From the NCBI RefSeq assembly GCF_028293835.1, contig NZ_JAQGNX010000163.1, positions 1 through 42,248 of the forward strand: 42,248 nt of DNA, written 5' to 3'. The translations under genes were made by a program, and so were the position numbers. The notes beneath the pieces were generated by a model. It was given only the letters and a program-made list of their open reading frames with translations. It was not told the DNA's origin and did no database searches. Origin of the DNA: Pseudomonas sp. (GTDB lineage: Bacteria > Pseudomonadota > Gammaproteobacteria > Pseudomonadales > Pseudomonadaceae). Shown in pieces: positions 16,261 through 25,265 of this stretch (positions within the stretch are counted from its first letter, which is position 1; each line of letters begins with the position of its first letter).

Positions 16261-17621
16261 TGGCGAAGAAAAAAATTCTGCTGAACGCGTTCAACATGAA
16301 CTGCATTGGCCATATCAACCACGGCCTGTGGACCCATCCACGGGATAACTCTACCGAATACAAGACCCTCGAATATTGGACCGAGTTGGCGCAATTGCTG
16401 GAGCGCGGTTTGTTCGATGGATTGTTTATTGCCGATATCGTCGGCGTGTACGACGTTTACCAACACTCCATCGACGTGCCGCTGAAAGAGTCGATCCAGT
16501 TGCCGGTGAATGACCCGTTGTTGCTGGTCTCGGCCATGGCAGCCGTCACGAAAAACCTTGGCTTTGGCCTGACCGCCAACCTGACCTACGAGGCGCCGTA
16601 TTTGTTCGCCCGACGCATGTCGACCCTCGATCACCTGAGCCGTGGTCGAGTCGGCTGGAACATCGTCACCGGCTATCTCGACAGTGCAGCCAAGGCCATG
16701 GGGCTTACTGAGCAGATCGAACATGACCGCCGTTACGATCAGGCCGACGAGTACCTGGAGGTGCTTTACAAGCTGTGGGAAGGCAGCTGGGAAGACGATG
16801 CGGTGATCAATGATCGCCAGCAACGGGTCTACGCGCAGCCGGGCAAAGTACATAAAGTCGAGCACAAGGGCGACTTCTATCAGGTGGAGGGTTATCACCT
16901 GTGCGAGCCGTCGATTCAGCGCACGCCGGTGTTGTTTCAGGCAGGGACCTCTGATCGCGGTCTGCAATTTGGCGGGCGGCACGCCGAGTGCGTGTTCATC
17001 AGCGGCCAGAATAAAACCGCGACCCGGGAGCAAGTCGACAAAGTTCGTGCAAGCGCTGTGGCTGCGGGTCGTAAGCCGGACGATGTGCGGATTTTCATGG
17101 GGCTGAACGTGATCGTCGCTGCCACTGAGGAACTGGCCCGCGCCAAGCACCGCGAATATCAGGAACACGCCAGTGCCGAAGCCGGGGTTGCCCATTTTGC
17201 CGCTTCGACCGGGATCGATTTTGCTGAGTACGAATTGGATCAGCCTATTCAGTACGTAAAGAGCAACGCGATTCAGTCCGCCACCAAAAACCTGAAAACC
17301 AATGATTGGACGCGCCGTCGATTGCTCGATCAACACGCCTTGGGCGGGCGCTATATCACGCTCATCGGCTCGCCTGAGCAGGTGGCGGATGAGCTGGAAT
17401 CCTGGATCGCCGAAACCGGCCTCGATGGCTTCAACCTGACGCGCATTGTGACCCCGGAAAGCTATGTCGATTTCATCGATTTAGTCATCCCGGAGCTGCA
17501 ACGCCGCGGTTCTTACAAGACGGCTTATGACACCGGCAGCTTGAGGGAAAAGTTGTTTCATGAGGGTGGCGCGCGGCTACCGATACAACACATTGGCGCA
17601 AGTTACCGTCGTCCTCTGTAG
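16260..17621 (+). CDS. FMN-dependent monooxygenase, NtaA/SnaA/DszA type
   Basis: This 453-residue bacterial-luciferase-like enzyme uses FMNH2 and oxygen. Its group includes DszA (sulfone cleavage), NtaA (nitrilotriacetate) and YtnJ/YxeK-type enzymes that release sulfur from S-modified cysteines. Recognisable parts are LLNAFNMNCIGHINHGLW near the start, GLFIADIVGVYDVY, the phosphate-binding SRGRVGWNIVTGYLDSAAK and the C-terminal GFNLTRI. Its ATG overlaps the stop of the second sfnB copy, so the three are co-translated. Placement before metQNI suggests the substrate enters by that importer. The stop codon is the TAG of a REP terminus, giving a C-terminus of RRPL. Confidence 0.9.
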   Translation: MAKKKILLNAFNMNCIGHINHGLWTHPRDNSTEYKTLEYWTELAQLLERGLFDGLFIADIVGVYDVYQHSIDVPLKESIQLPVNDPLLLVSAMAAVTKNLGFGLTANLTYEAPYLFARRMSTLDHLSRGRVGWNIVTGYLDSAAKAMGLTEQIEHDRRYDQADEYLEVLYKLWEGSWEDDAVINDRQQRVYAQPGKVHKVEHKGDFYQVEGYHLCEPSIQRTPVLFQAGTSDRGLQFGGRHAECVFISGQNKTATREQVDKVRASAVAAGRKPDDVRIFMGLNVIVAATEELARAKHREYQEHASAEAGVAHFAASTGIDFAEYELDQPIQYVKSNAIQSATKNLKTNDWTRRRLLDQHALGGRYITLIGSPEQVADELESWIAETGLDGFNLTRIVTPESYVDFIDLVIPELQRRGSYKTAYDTGSLREKLFHEGGARLPIQHIGASYRRPL

Positions 17622-17707
17622 GCGCCGCCGGACGCTGCGATGGAGCGCGAAGCGGCCGTAAGATCGTCCGCGACCCCGCCTATCGCAGCCTTCGGCAGCG
17701 CCTGCAG
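17616..17707. repeat. REP-like inverted repeat ending the monooxygenase gene
   Basis: Outer arms CTGTAGGCGC and GCGCCTGCAG enclose a GC-rich interior with GCTGCGATGG and CTATCGCAGC arms. The TAG at 17619-17621 within the left terminus is the stop codon of the upstream gene. It fills most of the 132-base gap before metQ. Confidence 0.75.
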
Positions 17708-17753
17708 GGGACTGTGCTGTAGTTGAAAACATCAATTTTTCTAGGAAAGCACC

Positions 17754-18542
17754 ATGACAAAAACCCTGATAGCCCTCGCCCTGAGCGTACTCGCACTGAC
17801 TGCCCAGGCCGACGATAAACCGCTGAAAGTGGGCACCACTGCGGCGTTTTCGATTCCGCTGGAAGCCGCCGTCGCCGAGGCCGCGAAACAAGGCTTGAAA
17901 GTCGAGTTGATAGAATTTACCGACTGGATCGCCCCTAACGTCAGCCTCGCTGCTGGCGATATTGACGTGAATTACTTCCAACACATCCCCTTCCTGGAAA
18001 ACGCCAACGCCGCCGCAGGCTTCAAGCTGGTGCCCTTCGCGCCAGGGATTATCAATAACGTCGGGTTGTATTCGAAGAAGTACAAAAGCTTCGATGAGCT
18101 TCCCGTTGGCGCGACCGTGGCCATCGCCAACGATCCGATCAACAGCGGGCGCGGTCTGCAACTACTGGCCAAGGCCGGGCTGATTACCCTGACACCTGGC
18201 GTCGGTTACAAAGCCACCGAAGAAGACATCATTGCCAACCCGAAGAAAATCAAACTGATTCAGGTCGAGGCCGTGCAACTGGTTCGTGCCTACGACGATG
18301 CCGATCTGGTGCAGGGCTACCCGGCCTATATTCGCCTGGCGAAGACCTTCGATGCCGCTTCCGCGTTGCTGTTTGACGGTTTGGATCACAAGGAATACGT
18401 GATCCAGTTTGTGATCAAACCGGAGAGCAAATCCGACCCGAGGATTGCCAAATTCGTCGACATTTACCAGCATTCGCCAGTGGTTCGCGCCGCGCTGGAT
18501 AAAGCCCACGGCAAGCTTTATCAAGCTGGCTGGGAAAGCTAA
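17754..18542 (+). CDS. metQ: MetQ-type substrate-binding protein
   Basis: This periplasmic NlpA/MetQ-family protein of 262 residues delivers methionine or a related compound to MetNI. It has a simple signal peptide (ending LTAQADD) with no lipobox cysteine, unlike E. coli MetQ. Family marks are KVGTTAAFSIPLEAAVAEA, DINVNYFQH-like DIDVNYFQHIPFL and GLYSKKYKSFDELP. It is followed by metN after two bases. Because it sits behind flavin oxidoreductases rather than a methionine gene, the ligand may be methionine sulfoxide, S-methylcysteine or another thioether; this is inference. A second metQ lies at 33939-34721. Confidence 0.9.
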   Translation: MTKTLIALALSVLALTAQADDKPLKVGTTAAFSIPLEAAVAEAAKQGLKVELIEFTDWIAPNVSLAAGDIDVNYFQHIPFLENANAAAGFKLVPFAPGIINNVGLYSKKYKSFDELPVGATVAIANDPINSGRGLQLLAKAGLITLTPGVGYKATEEDIIANPKKIKLIQVEAVQLVRAYDDADLVQGYPAYIRLAKTFDAASALLFDGLDHKEYVIQFVIKPESKSDPRIAKFVDIYQHSPVVRAALDKAHGKLYQAGWES

Positions 18543-18544
18543 AC

Positions 18545-19666
18545 ATGAATGCAACCGCCCAACGTCGACTGACCCTTGAACCGTCCGAGGCTACAGCGAC
18601 GACAGCGCTGCACCCGGACTTGAACCGTGCCCACGTTCGCTTTATCAACCTGGGAAAAACCTACGACAGCAAACAGGGGCCGGTCGACGCGCTGCAGAAC
18701 ATCGATCTGGCGATTCAGCGCGGCGAAGTATTCGGCATCATCGGCCGCAGCGGCGCGGGTAAGTCATCGCTGATTCGCACCATCAACCGACTGGAACACC
18801 CGAGCAGCGGGCGGGTACTAATTGATCAGGTGGACATCGCCGAGTTCGATGAAGACCATCTGGTGCAGCTGCGTCGGCGCATCGGCATGATCTTTCAGCA
18901 CTTCAACCTGATGTCGGCCAAAACGGTGTGGCAGAACGTCGAACTGCCATTGAAGGTGGCCGGTGTTCCGCGCGAACAACGGCAACGTAAAGTCACCGAG
19001 CTGCTGGAGCTGGTTGGTCTGCAAGACAAACACAAGGTCTACCCGGCGCAGCTGTCGGGCGGGCAAAAACAGCGTGTAGGGATTGCCCGTGCGCTGGTCC
19101 ATGACCCGGCAATTTTGCTCTGCGACGAAGCCACTTCGGCGCTGGATCCCGAGACCACGCAATCGATCCTCGGGCTGCTGCGTGAGATCAATCAACGCTT
19201 GGGCCTGACGATCATTTTAATCACCCACGAAATGGCAGTGATTCGTGATATTTGCGACCGGGTTGTGGTGCTGGAACAAGGCCAGATAGTTGAGCAAGGT
19301 CCGGTCTGGCAAGTGTTCGGCAATCCGCAACATGAAGTCAGCAAAACCCTGTTGGCACCCCTGCAACACGGGCTGCCTGAAGACCTGCAGGCGCGGATAA
19401 AACCGCAGCCGCAGCAAGCCAATGCCGCTGTGGTGTTGGATTTGCATTTCACCGGCGTCAGTGGCGAAGAGCCGGATTTGGCGGCGCTGTTTAACATTCT
19501 GGGTGGGCGAATCAGCCTGTTGCAGGGCGGCGTCGAGCGCATTCAGGGCCGCGCGCTCGGGCACCTGATCTTATCGGTCGCGCAGTCGCCCCATGGCCGT
19601 GAAGAACTGCTGACCCGCGCTCGGACATTGGCGCAACGCGCGGAGGTACTGGGTTATGTGGTTTGA
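18545..19666 (+). CDS. metN: MetN-type ABC transporter ATP-binding protein with NIL domain
   Basis: Cytoplasmic ATPase of the MetNIQ importer. The 373-residue protein has Walker A GRSGAGKSS (67-75), signature LSGGQKQRVGIARAL, Walker B ILLCDEATSALD and switch ITHEMAV. The C-terminal NIL domain (about 295-373, LDLHFTGVSGEEPDL ... GRISLLQGGVERI) senses substrate and causes trans-inhibition in E. coli MetNI, so this importer probably has the same feedback. An N-terminal extension of about 30 residues precedes the core. It overlaps metI by 11 bases. Confidence 0.93.
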   Translation: MNATAQRRLTLEPSEATATTALHPDLNRAHVRFINLGKTYDSKQGPVDALQNIDLAIQRGEVFGIIGRSGAGKSSLIRTINRLEHPSSGRVLIDQVDIAEFDEDHLVQLRRRIGMIFQHFNLMSAKTVWQNVELPLKVAGVPREQRQRKVTELLELVGLQDKHKVYPAQLSGGQKQRVGIARALVHDPAILLCDEATSALDPETTQSILGLLREINQRLGLTIILITHEMAVIRDICDRVVVLEQGQIVEQGPVWQVFGNPQHEVSKTLLAPLQHGLPEDLQARIKPQPQQANAAVVLDLHFTGVSGEEPDLAALFNILGGRISLLQGGVERIQGRALGHLILSVAQSPHGREELLTRARTLAQRAEVLGYVV

Positions 19667-20300
19667 TCGATTGCTGCAAGGCACTCTCGACACCTTTTTG
19701 ATGGTCGGCGTGTCGTCGTTAATCGCGTTGCTGGTGGGTGTTCCGTTGGCGGTGTTTCTGGTCACCAGTAGCAAAGGCGGGATTTACCAAGCGCCTAACC
19801 TGAACCGGGTGTTGGGAGTGATTGTTAACCTGTTCCGCTCGATTCCGTTTTTGATTTTGATGGTCGCGCTGATTCCCTTTACCCGGTTGATCGTCGGCAC
19901 CACCTATGGCGTGTGGGCCGCCGTGGTGCCCTTGACCATCGCCGCCACGCCGTTCTTTGCGCGTATCGCCGAAGTGAGTCTGCGTGAAGTCGACCACGGT
20001 TTGATCGAGGCGGCACAAGCCATGGGCTGCCGCCGCTGGCACATCGTTTGGCATGTTTTGTTGCCTGAGTCGCTGCCGGGCATTGTCGGTGGGTTCACTA
20101 TCACGTTGGTGACGATGATCAATTCATCGGCCATGGCCGGTGCGATTGGCGCCGGTGGCCTGGGCGACATTGCTTATCGTTATGGCTACCAGCGCTTCGA
20201 CAGCCAAGTGATGCTGACCGTGATCGTGTTGCTGGTGGTATTGGTCGCGGTGATTCAACTCGGTGGCGACCGACTGGCGCACACCTTGAACAAACGCTGA
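19656..20300 (+). CDS. metI: MetI-type ABC transporter permease
   Basis: Inner-membrane permease of 214 residues with five predicted helices. The EAA-like coupling loop reads EAAQAMGCRRWHIVWHVLLPESLPG and NSSAMAGAIGAGGLGDIAYRYGYQRFD is a MetI signature (at 20119-20202). GGAGG lies nine bases before its ATG inside the metN coding region, so the two are coupled. It closes the metQNI unit. Confidence 0.93.
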   Translation: MWFDRLLQGTLDTFLMVGVSSLIALLVGVPLAVFLVTSSKGGIYQAPNLNRVLGVIVNLFRSIPFLILMVALIPFTRLIVGTTYGVWAAVVPLTIAATPFFARIAEVSLREVDHGLIEAAQAMGCRRWHIVWHVLLPESLPGIVGGFTITLVTMINSSAMAGAIGAGGLGDIAYRYGYQRFDSQVMLTVIVLLVVLVAVIQLGGDRLAHTLNKR

Positions 20301-20344
20301 GCAGGGGTATATTCACGGCTTATCCATGCCCAGACAGATGTGCC

Positions 20345-20971
20345 ATGAAACTCGACCCGCAAGACCTCGCACACATCACCGCCACTACCGTGGACCACTA
20401 CAACTCTGTGGCCGAGGACTTTCGCGAAGGGACTTGGGACCACGACGTCAGCCAGAACATTGCCGCGTTGCTGCGGCATATCGAGGGTAACGCGCCGTTG
20501 CAGATATTGGATTTTGGCTGCGGACCAGGCCGGGACCTGAAAACGTTTACCGCCATGGGGCATATAGCGGTGGGGTTGGACGGTTCCGAACGTTTCGCCG
20601 AGATGGCCCGTGAAGAAACCGGGTGCGAAGTGCTGCAACAGAACTTCCTCGAACTGCATCTGCCCGCTGAGCGCTTCGACGGCATCTTCGCCAACGCGGT
20701 GTTGTTCCACGTGCCGCGTCAGGAACTGCCACGGGTGTTGCGTGAACTCCACGGCGCGTTGAAACCACGGGGCGTTCTGTTCAGCTCCAACCCTCGGGGT
20801 GAGAATAAAGAAGGCTGGAACGGCAGCCGATATGGCTCATACCATGACCTGGAGAACTGGCGTGAACTGCTCGATGCGGCGGGCTTTCTTGAGCTTGAAC
20901 ATTACTACCGGCCTGAGGGACTGCCCTTGGCGCAACAACCCTGGTTGGCCAGTGTGTGGCGTAAGGTTTGA
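20345..20971 (+). CDS. Class I SAM-dependent methyltransferase
   Basis: The 208-residue cytoplasmic protein has the Rossmann methyltransferase core: motif I ILDFGCGPGRDLKTF (about 53-67), an acidic residue after strand 2 (GLDGSERF), and the post-motif region FDGIFANAVLFHVPRQEL. The tail ends WLASVWRKV, as in small Pseudomonas class I methyltransferases related to tellurite- or thiol-methylating enzymes. It starts 44 bases after metI on the same strand and may be read from the same transcript. The substrate is unknown. A link to SAM or methionine use would fit the neighbours but is only inference. Confidence 0.85.
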   Translation: MKLDPQDLAHITATTVDHYNSVAEDFREGTWDHDVSQNIAALLRHIEGNAPLQILDFGCGPGRDLKTFTAMGHIAVGLDGSERFAEMAREETGCEVLQQNFLELHLPAERFDGIFANAVLFHVPRQELPRVLRELHGALKPRGVLFSSNPRGENKEGWNGSRYGSYHDLENWRELLDAAGFLELEHYYRPEGLPLAQQPWLASVWRKV

Positions 20972-21028
20972 AATCAAATGCATTGCTCGAAGCCTTCAGC
21001 ACCTACAGGCCATTGATGAAAAAAACCC

Positions 21029-21108
21029 CTGTAAGAGCCAACTTGTTGGCGAGGGGCCAGAACCGAATCGCCGCAGAATATGTCTCGCCAACAAGTTGGC
21101 TCCTACAG
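21029..21108. repeat. REP family A, copy 3, supplies the triC stop codon
   Basis: Arms CTGTAAGAGCCAACTTGTTG and CAACAAGTTGGCTCCTACAG. The right terminus read on the minus strand is CTG TAG, and this TAG (21103-21105) is the stop of triC. Confidence 0.9.
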
Positions 21109-24100
21109 ATGATGGCCTGGTTCGCGGTTTTTTGAGGCAGCTTCCTCCCGCTGCTCTTTGCTCGGCTCTTTAATCCTGTACCAGGCCACATACAACGCCG
21201 GCAGGAACAGCAAGGTCAGCAGCGTCGCGATGATGATCCCGCCAATCATGGCGTAGGCCATGGGGCCCCAGAACACTTCCCGGGCGATGGGGATCATGCC
21301 GAGGCTGGCCGCCGCAGCCGTCAGCAGGATCGGGCGACGGCGGTGTTGGGTAGCCTCGACCACCGCGTCCCAGGGCAGATAATCGTCGCGCTCGTATGCA
21401 TCGATTTGCGTCACCAGAATCACCGAGTTGCGGATGATAATACCGATCAATGCAAGGATCCCGAGGATCGCCACGAAACCCATGGGCGTGCCCGTGGGAA
21501 TCAGCGCCAACACCACGCCGATCAAACCCAGTGGCGCGACGCTGGCAACAAGAAACATCTTTTGCACGCTGTGCAACTGGATCATCAAGAACGTGGCCAT
21601 GAGGAAAATCATCAGTGGCACCACTTTGGCAATGGGCCCTTGGGCCTTGCCGCTCTCCTCCACCGTACCGCCGGTGGCGACTTTAAAGCCCAGTGGCAAT
21701 CCACCGGCAAACTTGTCGATAACCGGTTTAAGCTGTTTGACCAGGTCCGTAGGCTGTATCGAGTCGCGCACCGCTGCCTTGACGGTGATGGTGGGTTTAC
21801 GGTCTCGACGCCACACCAGCGGCTGCTCCATCTCATAGCGCACGGTAGCAAACGCCAGCAGCGGAATCGATGTGCCACTGGGCGTGACGATTTGCAGGTT
21901 TTGCAGCGTTTCCGGAGTGCCACGTTCGGCGTCTTCGGCGCGCCCTACCACGTTGATCAGGTAGATATCGTCGCGCACTTGGGTCACTGGCGATCCGGTG
22001 ACGATGCTGTTCATCAGTTGCGCTACGTCTTCGGACGACAGCCCTAACTGTCGCGCCTTGTCTTGTGCAATGTCGATGCGCAGGACTTTGCCCGGCTCGT
22101 TCCAGTCGTAAATGATTTCGCCAATGTGCGAATTTTGACCCAGTAATGTCGCCAGTTCGATGGCATGTTGCCGGACTTGGTCGATGTCCTTACCGCTGAC
22201 CCGGTATTGAATCGGGCGCCCAACCGGCGGCCCCATTTCCAGTGGTTGTACGTAACTGCCGATGCCCACGAAATCATCGCGCAGGCGCTTTTTCAAGCGT
22301 TCGGTCAAGGCACCGCGCTGCTCAAGGCCTTTGCTGACGATGACCAATTGCGCGTAGTACGGGTTTTCCAGTTGCTGATCCAACGGTAAGTAAAAGCGTA
22401 CCGCGCCCTGGCCGATGTATGTGCTCCAGCGCGCAATGTCCGGATCGTCCTTTAGCGTCGCTTCGAGCCGGTCGACGACTTTGCGGGTTTCGTTGATCGA
22501 GGCGTTTTGCGGCAGATTCAGGTCCACCAGAATTTCGGGCCGGTCTGACGATGGAAAGAATTGGTTCTGCACGAAGCCCATGGAGAACACCGCTGCCAGA
22601 AACAGCAACACCGTGATGATGATCGTCCACCAACGGTTGCGCATCGCCCACAGCATGCCGCCATTGAATACCCGTGGGAGGCGTCCCGGTTTTTCGGATT
22701 TCTTTTTAATGTTCTCGCTGAGAATGTGCACGCCAATCACCGGCGCGAACAGTACCGCCACCACCCATGACACCAGCATGGCGACCGCAATCACTGCGAA
22801 CAGGGTGAAGGTGTATTCCCCCGCAGAACTGGCGTTGAGGCCAATCGGTACGAAGCCGGCCACGGTGACCAAGGTGCCGGTCAACATTGGAAACGCTGTG
22901 GAGGTATAGGCGAACGTCGCTGCCTGTTGTCTGGTCTCGCCGAGTTCCAGCCGCGTGACCATCATCTCCACCGTGATCATGGCGTCGTCCACCAACAGAC
23001 CAAGGGCAATGATCAACGCGCCGAGGGAAATCCGCTGCATGGTGATGCCGCTGTATTCCATGAAGACGAACACCATCGCCAACACCAGCGGGATCGAACA
23101 CGCCACCACCAGCCCGGCACGCACGCCGAGACTGATGAAGCTGACGATCAATACGATCACCACCGCTTCGAACAGCGCGCTGGTGAAGCCACCCACAGCC
23201 TTCTCCACTACTTGCGCCTGATCCGACACGTTGTGTACACCGACCCCGATAGGTAGGTCGGCGGTGGCGTTGTCCATCTGAGAATGCAGGGCTTTGCCGA
23301 ACTCCTGAATATTGCCGCCCTTCTTCATGGCAATGGCCAGGCCGATGGCGGGCTTGCCATTGAAGCGGAACAGGGGCGTGGGTGGGTCGGTGTAGCCGCG
23401 GCTGATGTCAGCGATATCGCTTAGCCGGTAGAAGCGGTCGTTGAGGCGTAGGTTGACCGCCTCAAGGTCTTTCTCCGAGGCGAATTGACCCGATGTGCGT
23501 ACGGTAATCCGCTCCGGCCCGGCCTCGATTACCCCCGCTGGCGTGACGGTATTTTGCGATTGCAGGCTTTGCACCACTTGCCGCTGATCCAGCCCCAGCG
23601 CAGCCAGTTTGCGCGTGGAAAAGTTCAAGTACAGCACTTCGTCCTGCTGGCCGATCATCTCGACTTTGCCCAGACCCGGTACGGCACGAATACCTGCCCG
23701 CACCTGCTCTACGTAGTCACGCAGTTGGCGCATGGACAGGCCGTCTGCAGTAAATGCATAGATCGATCCGTAAACATCACCGAACTCATCGTTGAACGCC
23801 GGACCCTGGATGCCCTGGGGAAAGCTGCCACGAATGTCGTTGATTTTCTTGCGGACCTGATACCAGATTTCCGGAATGGCTTTGGCGTTGGTGGTGTCAC
23901 GCAGGTACACGAACACAGTGGATTCGCCGGGTCGGGTGTAGCTTTTCACGTAGTCAAGGGAGTCCAGTTCCTCGAGCTTTTTCTCGATACGGTCGGTGAC
24001 TTGTTCCAGGGTTTCATCCACGGTGGCGCCGGGCCAACGGGTCTGGATCACCATGGTTTTGATGGTGAACGAAGGGTCTTCCTCGCGGCCCAGGTTCAGG

Positions 24101-24198
24101 TATGAAAATACCCCCATCAACAGCGCAACGAACATCAAATACCAGACGAACGACTGGTGTTTGATGGCCCAATCGGACAGGTTGAACTTCCCTTTCAT
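21103..24198 (-). CDS. triC: RND efflux pump inner-membrane protein, TriC-like
   Basis: The 1031-residue HAE1/AcrB-type transporter uses proton motive force to expel drugs or organic compounds. It has two halves, each with a first helix, a large periplasmic loop and helix bundles. The proton-relay aspartates lie in GALIIALGLLVDDAMITVEM; FDEFGDVYG-like NDEFGDVYGSIYAF and YTDPPTPLFRFNGKPAIGLA are porter-domain signatures. Two upstream adaptor genes instead of one match the TriABC layout of P. aeruginosa, a triclosan pump; identification is by that layout and by recalled resemblance. No outer-membrane channel is encoded beside it. The last residues (HHL) and the stop come from a REP element. Confidence 0.88.
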   Translation of the reverse strand: MKGKFNLSDWAIKHQSFVWYLMFVALLMGVFSYLNLGREEDPSFTIKTMVIQTRWPGATVDETLEQVTDRIEKKLEELDSLDYVKSYTRPGESTVFVYLRDTTNAKAIPEIWYQVRKKINDIRGSFPQGIQGPAFNDEFGDVYGSIYAFTADGLSMRQLRDYVEQVRAGIRAVPGLGKVEMIGQQDEVLYLNFSTRKLAALGLDQRQVVQSLQSQNTVTPAGVIEAGPERITVRTSGQFASEKDLEAVNLRLNDRFYRLSDIADISRGYTDPPTPLFRFNGKPAIGLAIAMKKGGNIQEFGKALHSQMDNATADLPIGVGVHNVSDQAQVVEKAVGGFTSALFEAVVIVLIVSFISLGVRAGLVVACSIPLVLAMVFVFMEYSGITMQRISLGALIIALGLLVDDAMITVEMMVTRLELGETRQQAATFAYTSTAFPMLTGTLVTVAGFVPIGLNASSAGEYTFTLFAVIAVAMLVSWVVAVLFAPVIGVHILSENIKKKSEKPGRLPRVFNGGMLWAMRNRWWTIIITVLLFLAAVFSMGFVQNQFFPSSDRPEILVDLNLPQNASINETRKVVDRLEATLKDDPDIARWSTYIGQGAVRFYLPLDQQLENPYYAQLVIVSKGLEQRGALTERLKKRLRDDFVGIGSYVQPLEMGPPVGRPIQYRVSGKDIDQVRQHAIELATLLGQNSHIGEIIYDWNEPGKVLRIDIAQDKARQLGLSSEDVAQLMNSIVTGSPVTQVRDDIYLINVVGRAEDAERGTPETLQNLQIVTPSGTSIPLLAFATVRYEMEQPLVWRRDRKPTITVKAAVRDSIQPTDLVKQLKPVIDKFAGGLPLGFKVATGGTVEESGKAQGPIAKVVPLMIFLMATFLMIQLHSVQKMFLVASVAPLGLIGVVLALIPTGTPMGFVAILGILALIGIIIRNSVILVTQIDAYERDDYLPWDAVVEATQHRRRPILLTAAAASLGMIPIAREVFWGPMAYAMIGGIIIATLLTLLFLPALYVAWYRIKEPSKEQREEAASKNREPGHHL

Positions 24199-25265
24199 CG
24201 TGGCGCGTCCTTATCGACTTTGACTTTCTGACCTGGCTTGAGGCTGTTTACGCCGGCACTGACCACCCGTTCGCCAGCCTTCACACCCGCCACCAGCAGC
24301 ACGTTATCGTTCCCTTGGCTAACGACATTGACCTCTCGCGGGGCCACCGTCTGATTTTGCATGTCGACGATCCAAACCTGAGTTTTGCCGTCGACGTTTT
24401 GCACGGCGGTGGCCGGCAGTTGCGTGCGTGTTTCGATGGCGGTGGTCAGGGTGACGCTGATCGCCGTACCCAGACGAAACGCGGCAGGCGTCTCGGCCAG
24501 CGTCAGACGCGCACGGCGGGTGCGTGTCGAGCGTTCGGCCTGGGGTTCTATTTCCCGCAGAGTCGCTGTGGTGTTGATGTCGGGATTGAGCTGCCCGGCG
24601 ACCTTGAATTCAACACCTTCGTGCAGCTCATCGGCCAGCGACGCAGGCAGGTCGATTACCGCTTCCTTGATGTCGGGGCGAGCCAGTGTGACCACTTCCT
24701 GACCAGCGCTCACCACTTGCCCGGCCTCGACTTTCCAGTCCGTCACGACTGCGGCGTGGTCGGTGCGCAGCTCACTGTAATTAAGCTGATCCTGAGCCTG
24801 GCTCATGGCCGCACGCGCTTGCTCCAGCGAGGCCCGGGTGGTGCGCAAATCCGTCTGGGCGACATCCAGTTGTGCCTGGGCACCGACGCCTCGATCAAAC
24901 AATTCTTGCTGACGGCGAGCGTTGGCCTGGGTGTTGATCCATTGCGCTTCGATTCGTGCCAGATCGCCTTGGCGAGCGCGCAGGTTGTTTTGCTGATCGG
25001 TAGGATCCAGGGTCGCCAACAGTTGGCCCTTCTCAACCTCACTGCCAACGTCGACGCTGCGCTGGGCAATTCTGCCCGGCACGCGAAAGCCCAAGGTGCT
25101 TTCGTAGCGCGCCTGGATATTGCCAGCAAAGCGTCCAAGGTTTTCCACGGACTCGGGTTGAACCTCGATGAACAGTACCGGCCGTACGGGTTCCGGCGGC
25201 GGCTCGGGTTTGCTGCAGGCGCTTATCATCACACTGCCTAGCAACATCAATGACAAACGCTTCAT
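24195..25265 (-). CDS. triB: RND pump periplasmic adaptor lipoprotein (TriB-like)
   Basis: Membrane-fusion protein of 356 residues linking the RND pump to an outer-membrane channel. A lipoprotein signal peptide ends in ISAC (Cys17), so it should be lipid-anchored to the inner membrane. Then come a lipoyl half-motif (GFRVPGRIAQRSVDVGSEVEKG), an alpha-helical hairpin with Gln/Ala-rich heptads (about 85-145) and a beta-barrel with LPATAVQNVDGKTQVWIVD. It overlaps triC by ATGA and the upstream adaptor by four bases. It differs clearly from the other adaptor, so the two probably form mixed adaptor pairs. Confidence 0.88.
   Translation of the reverse strand: MKRLSLMLLGSVMISACSKPEPPPEPVRPVLFIEVQPESVENLGRFAGNIQARYESTLGFRVPGRIAQRSVDVGSEVEKGQLLATLDPTDQQNNLRARQGDLARIEAQWINTQANARRQQELFDRGVGAQAQLDVAQTDLRTTRASLEQARAAMSQAQDQLNYSELRTDHAAVVTDWKVEAGQVVSAGQEVVTLARPDIKEAVIDLPASLADELHEGVEFKVAGQLNPDINTTATLREIEPQAERSTRTRRARLTLAETPAAFRLGTAISVTLTTAIETRTQLPATAVQNVDGKTQVWIVDMQNQTVAPREVNVVSQGNDNVLLVAGVKAGERVVSAGVNSLKPGQKVKVDKDAPR

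Noticed and set aside
16227..17336. Long minus-strand frame of 369 codons opposite the FMN monooxygenase
   Set aside because: It mirrors the codon pattern of a clear gene, has no ribosome binding site and no recognisable motif.
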